The notes beneath the pieces are model-generated. The model searched no databases. It was not told the origin of the DNA and was given only the letters and a program-made list of their open reading frames with translations. From Candidatus Pelagibacterales bacterium (GTDB taxonomy: Bacteria > Pseudomonadota > Alphaproteobacteria > Pelagibacterales > Pelagibacteraceae), in assembly GCA_016882185.1 (NCBI GenBank), contig VHCC01000002.1, positions 1-28,557 of the forward strand: 28,557 bases of DNA, read 5' to 3'. Made by a program: the position numbers and the translations under genes. This document shows positions 15,090 to 25,415 of this stretch, piece after piece (position 1 is the stretch's first letter; each line of letters begins with the position of its first letter).

Positions 15090-16085
15090 ATGGACTACGC
15101 TATATATTTTTTTAACGATCTTTTAAAAATTTTTGCTTTAGTTATTCCGGTACTTATTTCTGTTGCTATGATTGTCTGGGTTGATCGACGAGTATGGGGT
15201 GCTGTTCAACTTAGAAAAGGTCCAAACGTTGTTGGTCCTTTTGGTTTGTTTCAAACTTTAGCGGATGCACTTAAATATATTTTTAAAGAAGTAATAATTC
15301 CCGTTCGAGCTAATAAAGTAATTTTTGTTATTGCTCCAATTGTTACAATGTCATTAGCTTTGGTTTCATGGGCGGTAATACCTTTTAGCGAAAGTTTAGT
15401 TGTTGCAGATATAAATGTTGGAATTTTATATATCTTTGCGGTGTCATCCCTTGGTGTTTATGGAATTATAATGGCTGGCTGGGCGTCAAATTCTAAATAC
15501 CCTTTTTTAGGCGCACTAAGATCTGCTGCACAAATGGTATCCTATGAAGTTTCAATTGGTTTAATAATAATCAATGTGCTGCTGTGCGCTGGCTCTTTAA
15601 ACTTGAAAGATATTGTTTTAGCCCAAAAAAGCATATGGTTTGCAATACCTTTATTCCCTATGTTTGTTATTTTTTTTATTTCTGCATTAGCAGAAACTAA
15701 TCGACCGCCATTTGATTTACCCGAGGCTGAAGCTGAACTAGTAGCTGGATATCAAACTGAATACTCTGGAATGATGTATGCATTATTCTGGTTGGGAGAG
15801 TATGCAAATATTCTTTTAATGTGTGGACTTGGTACCATTTTGTTTTTAGGTGGTTGGTTATCACCCATTGATGTTTACCCCTTTAATGCAATTCCTGGTC
15901 CCATTTGGTTTATTTTTAAAATACTACTTCTATTTTTCTTATTTGCTATGGTTAAGGCAATTGTTCCAAGATATCGATACGATCAATTAATGAGATTAGG
16001 TTGGAAAATATTCTTACCATTTTCGTTATTTTGGGTAGTATTAACATCTGCTTTTTTATATTTTTTTAACTTATTACCAGCATGA
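15090..16085 (+). CDS. nuoH: NADH-quinone oxidoreductase subunit H
   Basis: A 331-residue membrane subunit with about eight helices linking the quinone site to the proton pumps. Signatures are the N-terminal RRVWGAVQLRKGPNVVGPFG (33-52) and the acidic quinone-channel loop ETNRPPFDLPEAEAELVAGY (202-221). The five-base gap before it is the largest anywhere in the run from nuoA to lolD. It overlaps nuoI by four bases. Confidence 0.96.
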   Translation: MDYAIYFFNDLLKIFALVIPVLISVAMIVWVDRRVWGAVQLRKGPNVVGPFGLFQTLADALKYIFKEVIIPVRANKVIFVIAPIVTMSLALVSWAVIPFSESLVVADINVGILYIFAVSSLGVYGIIMAGWASNSKYPFLGALRSAAQMVSYEVSIGLIIINVLLCAGSLNLKDIVLAQKSIWFAIPLFPMFVIFFISALAETNRPPFDLPEAEAELVAGYQTEYSGMMYALFWLGEYANILLMCGLGTILFLGGWLSPIDVYPFNAIPGPIWFIFKILLLFFLFAMVKAIVPRYRYDQLMRLGWKIFLPFSLFWVVLTSAFLYFFNLLPA

Positions 16086-16573
16086 ACTTAAAAACTTCAA
16101 GATTATTAAAGACAGTTTTTTTATCAGAATTTGTTAAAAGTCTTTATTTAGCTTTTATTTACATTTTTAAAAGAAGAGCCACAGTAAATTATCCATTTGA
16201 AAAAGGTTCTATCAGTCCAAGATTTAGAGGTGAGCATGCGTTAAGACGATATCCCGATGGTGAGGAGAGATGTATTGCGTGTAAATTATGTGAAGCAGTT
16301 TGTCCTGCGCAAGCAATTACAATTGAAGCTGAACCAAGGGCAGACGGATCTAGGCGTACAACAAGATATGATATTGATATGCTTAAATGTATTTATTGTG
16401 GACTTTGTCAAGAGTCGTGTCCAGTTGATGCTATAGTACAAGGGCCTAATTTTGAATTTGCAACTGAGACTAGGGAAGAGCTTTATTACAATAAAGAAAA
16501 ACTTTTAGAAAATGGTGATAAGTGGGAAAAAGAATTAGCACATAACATAAGAGTAGATAAATCCTTCAGATGA
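16082..16573 (+). CDS. nuoI: NADH-quinone oxidoreductase subunit I
   Basis: A 163-residue ferredoxin-like subunit with clusters N6a and N6b. Two CxxCxxCxxxCP motifs are visible, C64/C67/C70/C74 and C103/C106/C109/C113. An amphipathic N-terminal part anchors it to the membrane arm. It overlaps nuoH and nuoJ by four bases each. Confidence 0.96.
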   Translation: MNLKTSRLLKTVFLSEFVKSLYLAFIYIFKRRATVNYPFEKGSISPRFRGEHALRRYPDGEERCIACKLCEAVCPAQAITIEAEPRADGSRRTTRYDIDMLKCIYCGLCQESCPVDAIVQGPNFEFATETREELYYNKEKLLENGDKWEKELAHNIRVDKSFR

Positions 16574-17190
16574 TAGCTCACGCTATAATTTTTTATTTCC
16601 TTTCAACGATAACCATACTTTCAACTATCATGGTTATCGCTTCAAGAAATACTGTCCATTCAGTTTTTTTTCTAATTTTAGATTTTGTTAGTGCCGCTTG
16701 CTTATTTATTATGCTCGGCGCTGAGTTCGTGGGAATGATTTTATTAATTGTATATGTTGGAGCTGTCGCTGTACTTTTTTTATTTGTTGTAATGATGTTA
16801 GAGGGAAATTTTGAAAAAATTAAGCAAGGTTTTTTACAATATCTACCGATTGGTTTTTTTATAGGGATCGTTATATTTTTAGAGTTGATTGTTGTCATTG
16901 GTGGATGGCAGTATAAATCAGAATTTATAGGCACTTCAAAAATTATCTATGATGCGAATGAAACCAACACTGAGCAACTTGGTAAATTAATTTATACTGA
17001 TTTTTTTTTACCATTTCAGATATCAGGGTTAGTTCTTTTAGTAGCTATGATAGGTGCTATTTTGCTTACTTTTAGACGACGTACTAACATGAAAAGGCAA
17101 GATATGGTTAAGCAATCATCACGGGAGAGGGTTGATTCAATCTCGAGTGTTGATGCTGAGATTAATAAGGGAGTGAAAGTAAATGATTGA
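16570..17190 (+). CDS. nuoJ: NADH-quinone oxidoreductase subunit J
   Basis: A 206-residue membrane subunit with about five helices. The third-helix segment LIVYVGAVAVLFLFVVMML (58-76) is the family signature and includes the flexible part of this helix involved in coupling. A charged cytoplasmic tail of about 35 residues follows the last helix. The gene overlaps nuoK by eight bases. Confidence 0.95.
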   Translation: MIAHAIIFYFLSTITILSTIMVIASRNTVHSVFFLILDFVSAACLFIMLGAEFVGMILLIVYVGAVAVLFLFVVMMLEGNFEKIKQGFLQYLPIGFFIGIVIFLELIVVIGGWQYKSEFIGTSKIIYDANETNTEQLGKLIYTDFFLPFQISGLVLLVAMIGAILLTFRRRTNMKRQDMVKQSSRERVDSISSVDAEINKGVKVND

Positions 17191-17494
17191 GATTACATTA
17201 ATTCACTATCTTTTCTTATCTGCAATAATTTTCACCCTTGGGATATTTGGAATATTTGTAAACCGTAAAAATGTCATTGTTATTTTGATGTCCATTGAAC
17301 TTATTTTATTATCTGTAAATATAAATTTAGTAGCTTTTTCAGTTTATTTACAAAATGTCACCGGGCAAATTTTCACTTTATTTATATTAACAGTTGCAGC
17401 GGCTGAGTCTGCAATTGGTCTTGCTATTATCGTAATTTTTTTTAGGAATAGAGGGTCTATCCAAGTTGAGGATGTTAACTCGATGAAGGGATAA
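17183..17494 (+). CDS. nuoK: NADH-quinone oxidoreductase subunit K
   Basis: A 103-residue three-helix membrane subunit. The two buried glutamates of the proton path are visible in SIELILLSVN (residues 37-46) and AAAESAIGLAI (72-82). Length and pattern are typical. It directly abuts nuoL. Confidence 0.95.
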   Translation: MIEITLIHYLFLSAIIFTLGIFGIFVNRKNVIVILMSIELILLSVNINLVAFSVYLQNVTGQIFTLFILTVAAAESAIGLAIIVIFFRNRGSIQVEDVNSMKG

Positions 17495-19399
17495 ATGCTT
17501 TATTTAATTTTATTTCTTCCATTACTTGGATCATTTATTTCAGCTTTTTTTTATAGAAATATAGGTGATAAAGCTTGTCAAATTTTAACTTCTACTTTTA
17601 TAAGTATTGGAGCAGTTCTCTCCTCTATTATTTTATTTGAAACTATTAAGACTGGTAATACTTATCAATATCCAATTTTTAATTGGATCAGTTCAGGATC
17701 ATTAAAAATACATTGGTCTATTTATGTAGACTCTCTAACTGCTGTTATGTTGGTAGTTGTAAACGTAGTATCTGCGCTCGTTCATATTTATTCTATTGGA
17801 TATATGAATGACGACCCTCATAAACCAAGATTCATGTCATATCTGTCTCTATTTACTTTTATGATGTTATCATTGGTAACCGCTGATAATTTTTTACAAT
17901 TATTTTTTGGTTGGGAAGGTGTTGGCCTTGCATCTTATTTGCTAATTGGATTTTGGTATAAAAAAGATTCTGCAAATAATGCTTCCATGAAAGCTTTTAT
18001 TGTTAATAGAGTAGGGGATATCGGACTTTTAATTGCGATGTTAATAATTTTTAAAACTTTTGGAACTTTAACTTTTAGTGAAGTTTTCTCACAAGCTGCT
18101 GATCAATCTAAAAATACTATTAAAATTTTTGGTGGTGAATTTAATTTAATAACTACAATTTGTGTTTTTTTATTTATTGGCGCTATGGGAAAATCAGCAC
18201 AAATTATTCTTCATACATGGCTTCCAGATGCCATGGAAGGACCCACCCCTGTTTCTGCATTAATTCATGCGGCAACCATGGTTACAGCTGGAGTTTTTTT
18301 AGTTGCAAGATGCTCACCTTTATTTGAGTATTCTCAATACGCACTTAATTTAGTCGCCTTTGTTGGAGCAACCACTGCAATTTTTGCAGCCTCCGTTGCA
18401 ATAGTCCAAACCGATATCAAAAGAATTATAGCCTACTCTACCTGCAGTCAGCTTGGATACATGTTCTTTGCAGCTGGAATGGGGGCTTATAATATCGCTA
18501 TATTTCACTTATTTACCCACGCTTTTTTTAAGGCTTTATTATTTTTAGGAGCAGGTTCGGTAATTCATGCATTCCATGATGAACAAAACATAGAAAAAAT
18601 GGGAGGCGTTTGGAAAAAAATTCCAATGACTTATACTTTAATGATCATTGGTACTCTTGCTTTAACAGGCTTTCCATTGCTTGCAGGCTTCTACTCTAAA
18701 GATGCAATTATTGAGTCTGCTTATTTTTCTAAAAGTTTTTTCTCTGGTTATGCTTTTGTCATAGGACTTACCACAGCATTTATTACTTCAATTTATTCGT
18801 GGAGGTTAATTTTTAAAACGTTTCACGGAAAATATAATAATACTTTAAATTTTGAAAAAATTCACGAGTCCGGTCCAACAATGATTATTCCTTTGGTTAT
18901 TCTTGCATTTGGATCCATCTTTTCAGGCTATGCATTTCACGAATTATTCATTGGCGAAAATACAAAATTTTGGGGTAAGGCAATATTTTTCTTAAAACAA
19001 TCAACTCAGTCTCATGCTCCTCTCTGGTTATTAATTTTAATTCCAACTCTTGTAATTACTGCAATTCCTTTATCTTTTATTTTATTTTTAAAAAGAAAAG
19101 ATATTGTTGATGGGTTTATTAATAACAATAAACCTTTTTATAATTTTTTAGTTAAAAAATGGTTCTTTGATGAAATTTATGATGCTATTTTTGTAAAAAC
19201 TTTTAGATCCGTTGGTAATTTTTTGTGGCAAAGAGGCGATGTTAAAACCATCGATGCTTATGGTCCTGATGGAGTTGCAAAATTAATAAAAAATTTATCT
19301 GATAGAGCAACCGTCATGCAGTCTGGATATTTATATCATTACGCAACTTTTATCATCATTGGATTGATATTATTAATTTTTTTCAAAATGATTATTTAA
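17495..19399 (+). CDS. nuoL: NADH-quinone oxidoreductase subunit L
   Basis: A 634-residue antiporter-like proton-pumping subunit at the far end of the membrane arm. Seen are FFGWEGVGLASYLLIGFWY with the key Glu141, KSAQIILHTWLPDAMEGPTPVSALIHAATM for the central lysine/histidine region, and a long C-terminal part that includes the lateral amphipathic helix and final membrane anchor. The length is normal. One base separates it from nuoM. Confidence 0.96.
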   Translation: MLYLILFLPLLGSFISAFFYRNIGDKACQILTSTFISIGAVLSSIILFETIKTGNTYQYPIFNWISSGSLKIHWSIYVDSLTAVMLVVVNVVSALVHIYSIGYMNDDPHKPRFMSYLSLFTFMMLSLVTADNFLQLFFGWEGVGLASYLLIGFWYKKDSANNASMKAFIVNRVGDIGLLIAMLIIFKTFGTLTFSEVFSQAADQSKNTIKIFGGEFNLITTICVFLFIGAMGKSAQIILHTWLPDAMEGPTPVSALIHAATMVTAGVFLVARCSPLFEYSQYALNLVAFVGATTAIFAASVAIVQTDIKRIIAYSTCSQLGYMFFAAGMGAYNIAIFHLFTHAFFKALLFLGAGSVIHAFHDEQNIEKMGGVWKKIPMTYTLMIIGTLALTGFPLLAGFYSKDAIIESAYFSKSFFSGYAFVIGLTTAFITSIYSWRLIFKTFHGKYNNTLNFEKIHESGPTMIIPLVILAFGSIFSGYAFHELFIGENTKFWGKAIFFLKQSTQSHAPLWLLILIPTLVITAIPLSFILFLKRKDIVDGFINNNKPFYNFLVKKWFFDEIYDAIFVKTFRSVGNFLWQRGDVKTIDAYGPDGVAKLIKNLSDRATVMQSGYLYHYATFIIIGLILLIFFKMII

Positions 19400-19400
19400 G

Positions 19401-20879
19401 ATGAGTTTTCCAATTTTATCTTTTCTAACTTTTTTTCCACTGGTAGGAGTAATTTTTATTTTATTAAGAAAAGGCAGTATTGAAGTTGTAGAACGTTCAG
19501 CTAAAAATATTGCAGTTTTAGTTTCTTTGGTAAATTTTTTCGTCTCTTGCTATTTATGGAGTAAATTTAATCCAGCGTCCCCGGGCTTTCAATTTGTTGA
19601 GGAGTCCAAATGGATTGCAAATTTTGCAACATATAAAATGGGGGTTGATGGTATTTCTATCTTTTTAGTAATACTTACAACTTTTATTTCGCCAATTTGT
19701 ATTTTTGCAGCAATTAACAGTTTAAAAAAAAGAACCAAGGAATTCTTAATTGCAATTTTAGTTATGCAAACTTTTATGGTTGGCGTATTTTGCGCATTAG
19801 ATTTATTTTTATTTTTTTTATTTTTTGAGGGTGGTCTTATTCCAATGTTTTTAATTATTGGAATTTGGGGAGGAGAAAGAAGAGTATATTCAGCCCTTAA
19901 ATTTTTTTTATATACCTTTTTAGGCTCGATTTTCCTACTTATTGCAATCATTGCTGTTTATTGGAATATGAACACTTTAGATATTGCAAAACTCTTAAAT
20001 ACAAAAATTCCTGAAAATTTACAGACTTGGTTGTGGTTGGGATTTTTTATCTCGCTTGCAATTAAATTACCTATGTGGCCCTTTCATACTTGGCTACCAG
20101 ACGCCCACGTTGAAGCGCCTACACCCGGATCAGTAATTCTTGCAACAATTTTATTAAAAATTTCAGGATACGGGTTTATTAGATTTTCATTGGGATTATT
20201 CCCAATCGCCTCACATTATTTTGCAAATTTTATATTCGTATTAAGTATTATTGGAATTATTTACGCATCGTTAGTCGCATTAATGCAGACAGATATGAAA
20301 AAATTAATAGCTTACTCATCTGTTGCCCATATGGGTTATGTGACTATTGGAATTTTTTCTTTTACTAAACAAGGTATGGATGGAGCAATCTTTCAAATGA
20401 TCAGTCACGGGGTTATTTCAGCATCTTTATTTTTATGTGTTGGGGTTCTTTATGATCGGGTTCATAGTAGATTAATTAAAGATTATTCTGGTCTAGTTAA
20501 TAGTATGCCAAGATTTGCGTTCATGTTTGTAGCCGCCTCTCTTGCAAACGTCGGTCTGCCAGGAACCAGTGGATTTATAGGTGAGTTTTTAGTTTTGATT
20601 GGAACGTTTAAAGTAAATTATATTGTAACTATTTTTGCAGCAAGTGGAGTAATTCTATCTGCAGCTTATTCGTTGTGGCTGTGTAAGCGTGTAGTGTTTG
20701 GACAATTTAAAGTTAATAATTCTGAAGAAAAATTAAAAGATTTAGACTTTACTGAAATTGCTATTTTATTCATACTAATGTTTGTAACTATTTTATTAGG
20801 AATTTATCCTAATATAATTTTAGAACCAATTTCGTCCTCTGTAGATTTGGTTGTAAAAAATATAACTACTATCAAATGA
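19401..20879 (+). CDS. nuoM: NADH-quinone oxidoreductase subunit M
   Basis: A 492-residue antiporter-like pump subunit. Key segments are FFEGGLIPMFLIIGIWGG with Glu143, and KLPMWPFHTWLPDAHVEAPTPGSV in the broken-helix region. About 14 helices are predicted. It overlaps nuoN by four bases. Confidence 0.96.
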   Translation: MSFPILSFLTFFPLVGVIFILLRKGSIEVVERSAKNIAVLVSLVNFFVSCYLWSKFNPASPGFQFVEESKWIANFATYKMGVDGISIFLVILTTFISPICIFAAINSLKKRTKEFLIAILVMQTFMVGVFCALDLFLFFLFFEGGLIPMFLIIGIWGGERRVYSALKFFLYTFLGSIFLLIAIIAVYWNMNTLDIAKLLNTKIPENLQTWLWLGFFISLAIKLPMWPFHTWLPDAHVEAPTPGSVILATILLKISGYGFIRFSLGLFPIASHYFANFIFVLSIIGIIYASLVALMQTDMKKLIAYSSVAHMGYVTIGIFSFTKQGMDGAIFQMISHGVISASLFLCVGVLYDRVHSRLIKDYSGLVNSMPRFAFMFVAASLANVGLPGTSGFIGEFLVLIGTFKVNYIVTIFAASGVILSAAYSLWLCKRVVFGQFKVNNSEEKLKDLDFTEIAILFILMFVTILLGIYPNIILEPISSSVDLVVKNITTIK

Positions 20880-22285
20880 AAAATCTTATTCCAGAATTAG
20901 TAATACTTTTAGGATCTTTTTCTTTTTTGATCATTGGAGTTTTTGCTAAAAATTTAAACAAGATTATTAATTACTTTATTCCTGTGTTGCTTGGTATTTT
21001 AATTTTATTTATTTATTTTAATTTTTCTTCATCTTTATCTTTATTCGGGAATAGTTACAGCATCGATCCTTTATCAAATTTTATGAAAATACTAGTTTTG
21101 ATTTCAGTTTTATTTACATTTTTAATTTCAAATTTTTATCTTGAGAGAACAAATATTAATCAATTTGAATACCCAATCATTTTACTACTTGCTACTCTTG
21201 GAATGTTTGTAATGATTAGTGCTAATAACCTTATTATCTTTTATTTAGGTTTAGAACTTCAGTCGTTATGTCTTTATATACTTGCTGCAATTAACACTAA
21301 ATCACTTAAATCTTCAGAAGCAGGCATAAAATACTTTGTTTTAGGCTCTTTATCATCCGGTCTTTTATTATACGGCTGTTCTTTAGTTTATGGATTTACA
21401 GGTTCTGTTGACTACACTGAGATTGCAAAAGTTGCGATAGGTCAAAGCGGTGGATTAAAATTTGGCTTAGTTTTTATTCTCTGTGGAATCGCTTTTAAAA
21501 TAGCTGCCGTCCCGTTTCATATGTGGGCACCCGATGTTTATGAAGGCTCACCTACATCTGTAACTACTTTCTTTACAGTAGCTCCTAAAGTTGCAGCGAT
21601 CGCAGCTTTGATTAAATTTTTAAATGTTCCGTACGGAAATTTTATTAGTGAGTGGAAAACTATTATTATTGTTTTATCTATAGCGTCTATGTTCTTAGGA
21701 GCGGTCGCTGCAATTGGACAAACTAACTTAAAAAGACTTATGGCTTATAGTTCAATTACTCATGTAGGGTTTATTTTGGCAGGGATTGCAATAGCAACTC
21801 CTCAGTCATTAAGTGCTGTTTTAATTTATTTAGTTATTTATGTATTTATGAAATTGGGCTTGTTCGCGTGCATAATGTCATTAAATAGAAATGGAGTTTA
21901 TTTTGAAAATATTTCAGACTTATCAGGTCTTTCAAAACATCATCCTGTAATTTCACTTTGTTTGACGATATTAACTTTTTCATTAGCAGGAATTCCTCCG
22001 CTAGCAGGTTTTTTTGCTAAATTTTATATCTTCTTATCAATCATTGAACAAAAAATTTACTATCTGGCAGTAATTGGATTGTTGTCTGCAGTAGTTGCTG
22101 CTTTTTATTATTTAAGAATTATAAAGGTTATCTATTTTGATCCTGCAAAGGAAAGTTATAATAAAGATATAGGATATGGTCTTAAATTTTCTATTGGAGT
22201 TTCAACCCTTTTAATATTATTTTATTTCTTAGATCCTTCCACTCTCAACTTTATCGTTGATAATATTACAAAAAATATAAAATAA
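20876..22285 (+). CDS. nuoN: NADH-quinone oxidoreductase subunit N
   Basis: A 469-residue antiporter-like pump subunit closing the nuo gene set. Diagnostic segments are YLGLELQSLCLYILAA, KAAAVPFHMWAPDVYEGSP-like sequence (here KIAAVPFHMWAPDVYEG) and LKRLMAYSSITHVGFILAG. The next gene, birA, begins at the base after its stop, so transcription very likely continues beyond complex I. Confidence 0.95.
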   Translation: MKNLIPELVILLGSFSFLIIGVFAKNLNKIINYFIPVLLGILILFIYFNFSSSLSLFGNSYSIDPLSNFMKILVLISVLFTFLISNFYLERTNINQFEYPIILLLATLGMFVMISANNLIIFYLGLELQSLCLYILAAINTKSLKSSEAGIKYFVLGSLSSGLLLYGCSLVYGFTGSVDYTEIAKVAIGQSGGLKFGLVFILCGIAFKIAAVPFHMWAPDVYEGSPTSVTTFFTVAPKVAAIAALIKFLNVPYGNFISEWKTIIIVLSIASMFLGAVAAIGQTNLKRLMAYSSITHVGFILAGIAIATPQSLSAVLIYLVIYVFMKLGLFACIMSLNRNGVYFENISDLSGLSKHHPVISLCLTILTFSLAGIPPLAGFFAKFYIFLSIIEQKIYYLAVIGLLSAVVAAFYYLRIIKVIYFDPAKESYNKDIGYGLKFSIGVSTLLILFYFLDPSTLNFIVDNITKNIK

Positions 22286-22984
22286 ATGAACTTACCTATT
22301 TTTAATTTCACAAAAATAGAAAGTACTAATGATTTTGCTAGATCATTAATTTTTGAACATAAAATCTACAAAGGAATTATTACTGCTGATGAGCAAACTA
22401 AAGGTCGGGGGAGATACGGTAATCAATGGTCTTCGCCTAAGGGAAATTTATATTTTACTATTTTTTTTCCAATTTTAAGATCTAATTTAAAAAAAATTCA
22501 ATTTTTAGTTCAATTACAGATTAGAAATATTTTAAAAAAATATCGTATTAAAAATCTTTCGTTAAAATGGCCAAATGATCTTTATATTAATAATAAAAAA
22601 GTTTGCGGAATACTCCAGGAAAGTATTGTTTTTAAAAAACTCTTTTTAATTATTGGCATTGGAATTAATATTCAATCCTCACCTAAAATTAAGAAATACC
22701 CAACCACATATTTAAATAAAGAGGCTAAAAAGAAAGTAAATCTCAATGAATTGGTTGAAAAATTAAAGAAAGCTTTTATTAGTAATATTATCAATAAAAA
22801 GCATTCATTTAAAAATATTCTAAAAGAATGGAATAAATATGCTTTTAACAAAAATAAGTTTATAAATTTCAAGACAAAAAATAAGATTTATAAAGGTATT
22901 TTTAGAGGTATTAACAATAACGGTGCTTTAATTTTAGAGCACAATAATCGCAAAGATTATTTTAGCCATGGTAGTTTAATTTGA
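22286..22984 (+). CDS. birA: Biotin-[acetyl-CoA-carboxylase] ligase (monofunctional)
   Basis: This enzyme attaches biotin to the carrier protein of acetyl-CoA carboxylase via biotinyl-AMP. At 232 residues it has the catalytic and short C-terminal domains only; the N-terminal DNA-binding repressor domain of E. coli BirA is absent. Motifs are ESTN (12-15), GRGRYGNQW (40-48), LKWPNDLY (93-100), VCGIL (106-110) and IGIGINI (123-129). It is very rich in Lys, Ile and Asn, reflecting the AT bias. Its stop overlaps the TTG start of coaX. Confidence 0.93.
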   Translation: MNLPIFNFTKIESTNDFARSLIFEHKIYKGIITADEQTKGRGRYGNQWSSPKGNLYFTIFFPILRSNLKKIQFLVQLQIRNILKKYRIKNLSLKWPNDLYINNKKVCGILQESIVFKKLFLIIGIGINIQSSPKIKKYPTTYLNKEAKKKVNLNELVEKLKKAFISNIINKKHSFKNILKEWNKYAFNKNKFINFKTKNKIYKGIFRGINNNGALILEHNNRKDYFSHGSLI

Positions 22985-23742
22985 ATTATTTAATCATTGA
23001 TATCGGTAATACCAATATAGATTTTGTTAATTTTAATAAATTTACAAATAAATTTTTTAACGAATTTACCGTTGATACTTCTGATATCTTAAAGGGTCGA
23101 CTTGGTACTGTTAATAAAAAAATTAAAAAGAATTTTTATAAAAGCGCAATGTGTTCAAGCGTTGTGCCAAAGGCATTTAATAAGTTAAAAAAATTATTAA
23201 AGGGAAAAAATATTAATGTAAATGAAGTTAAAGATAGAAATATAAATTTACCTATTAAAATTAAAATTAATAAACCAAAACAAGTTGGTTCCGATCGAGT
23301 AGTTAATTCTATTGCAGCTTTTAAAATTTATAAAAAAAATTCAATCATCATTGATTTTGGAACGGCGACGACTTTTGATGTTATTATTAAAGACACTTAT
23401 GTGGGCGGAATGATCACCCCTGGTATTAATCTGTCCTTAAAGGTCTTAAAAGAAGCAACAGCTAAACTTCCTCTTATAAAATTAAAGAAAACTAACAAAT
23501 TCATAGGAAAAGATACTGTGAGCGCAATGAATAACGGTATGTATTGGGGCTATATTGGTTTAATTAAAGAGCTAGTGCAAAAAATTATTATCGAAACAAA
23601 GAAAAAATATTTAGTTATTTTTACTGGTGGACTTGCAAATATTTTCTATTCTTCATTTCCATTTAAAGACAAAGTCATTGATCAGCAAATAACTTTAAGA
23701 GGTATAGCTGAAACTCTAAAATTTAATTTAAAAAATATTTAA
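22981..23742 (+). CDS. coaX: Type III pantothenate kinase
   Basis: This enzyme catalyses the first step of coenzyme A synthesis. The 253-residue protein has the type III (CoaX, acetate-kinase fold) signatures: DIGNTN (7-12), GSDRVVN (103-109), IDFGTATTFD (124-133) and GGMITPG (142-148). The start is TTG, overlapping the birA stop (TTGA). The DIGNTN motif a few residues later fixes this start, as no ATG occurs before it. CoaX beside birA and a downstream ribonuclease J is a known alphaproteobacterial neighbourhood. Confidence 0.94.
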   Translation: MNYLIIDIGNTNIDFVNFNKFTNKFFNEFTVDTSDILKGRLGTVNKKIKKNFYKSAMCSSVVPKAFNKLKKLLKGKNINVNEVKDRNINLPIKIKINKPKQVGSDRVVNSIAAFKIYKKNSIIIDFGTATTFDVIIKDTYVGGMITPGINLSLKVLKEATAKLPLIKLKKTNKFIGKDTVSAMNNGMYWGYIGLIKELVQKIIIETKKKYLVIFTGGLANIFYSSFPFKDKVIDQQITLRGIAETLKFNLKNI

Positions 23743-25412
23743 TGGTTAAAGGTGGACAAGAGTTAGTTTATTGCTCGCTGGGTGGAGCGGGTGAAATTGG
23801 AATGAATTTGAACTTATTTGGCTACGGTAAGCCAGGTGAGTACAAATGGATTATCGTTGATATTGGCGTCACTTTTTCAGATGATAATATTCCAGGTATT
23901 GAAGTCATTTTGCCTAATCCAGAATTCATTGTAGATCAGAAAGAAAATTTATTAGGAATAGTTTTAACCCATGCCCATGAAGACCATGTTGGTGCGATCG
24001 CACATTTATGGCCTATGCTCGAGTGCCCAATTTATGCAACTCCATTTACCGCAGCAATTGTAAGAGAAAAGTTTAAAGAACTAAAAATTAATATCGGTAG
24101 TCATTTAAAAATTGTTAAGTTAGGTGGCAATGTTAAACTTGGAGCCTTTGATATTGATTACGTAACGCTTACCCATTCTATTTTAGAACCCAACGGACTT
24201 GCAATCACAACACCAGAAGGCGTTGTTTTACACACTGCAGATTGGAAGATTGATGATGATCCTTTAATTGGGGAAAAAACTGACATTAAGAAATTAACAG
24301 AAATTGGAAAAAAAGGTGTTCTCGCAATGGTTTGCGATTCAACTAATATTTTTAATTTAGGATCTTCTGGTTCAGAAAGTTTAGTAAGAACAGGACTTTT
24401 TACTGTTTTGGAAAAAATGAAAAACAGAATCGTTATTACATCCTTTGCCTCAAATGTTGCAAGAATGGAAACGGTATTTAAAGTTGCAGAAAAAGTTGGT
24501 CGACAAGTTTGCTTAGTTGGAAGATCTATGAATAGAATTTATCAACTGGCAAGACAGTGTAATTATTTACAAGATATAAAAGTTCCAATTGATGTCAGAG
24601 ATTCAAAAAAAATTCCAAAAAACAAAATTGTTTTTCTTTGTACTGGTTCGCAAGGAGAACAACGCGCAGCATTAGCAAGAATTGCAAATGGAACACATCC
24701 AGATCTTCAACTTGAAAAAGATGATAATGTTATTTTTTCATCTCGAATAATTCCAGGAAATGAGAAAAGATTATTTAAAATTTTTAACGATTTTTCTAAA
24801 AACGATATTAATGTTTTATCAGAAGAAAACTCTATGATCCACGTGTCAGGACATCCTGCCCGGGAAGATCTTAAAAAAATGTATAATTGGATAAAACCAA
24901 AAATTTTAATTCCGGTTCATGGTGAACAAAGACATATGACTGAGCATATACATTTTGCAAAAGAAATGGGCGTTAAGTTTCCAATCAAAGTGAGCAATGG
25001 TGAAATTATAAGACTTTCACCAGGCGAGCCTAAGGTAGTTGATAAAGTGACTTGGGGTAGAGTTTATTTAGATGGAAAAGTTTTAATTGATAATGACTCG
25101 CCCGTTTTAAAAGAGAGAAGAAATATGGCAGCTAATGGTTATATGGAGATCACTATTTTAATTTCTAAAAATGGGCAAATTAAAAATAATCCAGTGATTA
25201 CCTTAAAAGGAATTCCCTTAATCGATGAAGATATAAATGAAATAGAATATGATTTAGAGGATATTGTAATGGATACCTGTAAAACTTTTAATTTAAATAA
25301 TTCAAAACAAGAAAAGAATTTAATCGATACTTTAAAAGGAAATTGTAGAAAATTAATTAACGATAAATCTGGAAAAAAACCTTTAGTAAATATTAATTTA
25401 GTAAGACTTTAG
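23742..25412 (+). CDS. rnj: Ribonuclease J (metallo-beta-lactamase / beta-CASP nuclease)
   Basis: A 556-residue RNA-processing nuclease with 5' exonuclease and endonuclease activity in its family. The zinc motif is HAHEDH (77-82), with further ligands His145 (LTHSILEP), Asp167 near HTADWK (164-169) and a late histidine in the LIPVHGEQRHM block. The beta-CASP motif SGHPAREDL is clear. The start and length match the short alphaproteobacterial RNase J. It overlaps coaX by one base. Confidence 0.93.
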   Translation: MVKGGQELVYCSLGGAGEIGMNLNLFGYGKPGEYKWIIVDIGVTFSDDNIPGIEVILPNPEFIVDQKENLLGIVLTHAHEDHVGAIAHLWPMLECPIYATPFTAAIVREKFKELKINIGSHLKIVKLGGNVKLGAFDIDYVTLTHSILEPNGLAITTPEGVVLHTADWKIDDDPLIGEKTDIKKLTEIGKKGVLAMVCDSTNIFNLGSSGSESLVRTGLFTVLEKMKNRIVITSFASNVARMETVFKVAEKVGRQVCLVGRSMNRIYQLARQCNYLQDIKVPIDVRDSKKIPKNKIVFLCTGSQGEQRAALARIANGTHPDLQLEKDDNVIFSSRIIPGNEKRLFKIFNDFSKNDINVLSEENSMIHVSGHPAREDLKKMYNWIKPKILIPVHGEQRHMTEHIHFAKEMGVKFPIKVSNGEIIRLSPGEPKVVDKVTWGRVYLDGKVLIDNDSPVLKERRNMAANGYMEITILISKNGQIKNNPVITLKGIPLIDEDINEIEYDLEDIVMDTCKTFNLNNSKQEKNLIDTLKGNCRKLINDKSGKKPLVNINLVRL

Positions 25413-25415
25413 TTT

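Noticed and set aside
16593..16934. 113-codon minus-strand frame opposite nuoJ
   Set aside because: Antisense shadow of a strongly conserved membrane gene; composition mirrors its hydrophobic codons.
19589..19951. 120-codon minus-strand frame opposite nuoM
   Set aside because: Antisense shadow; Lys/Ile-rich composition arises from the complement of hydrophobic codons.
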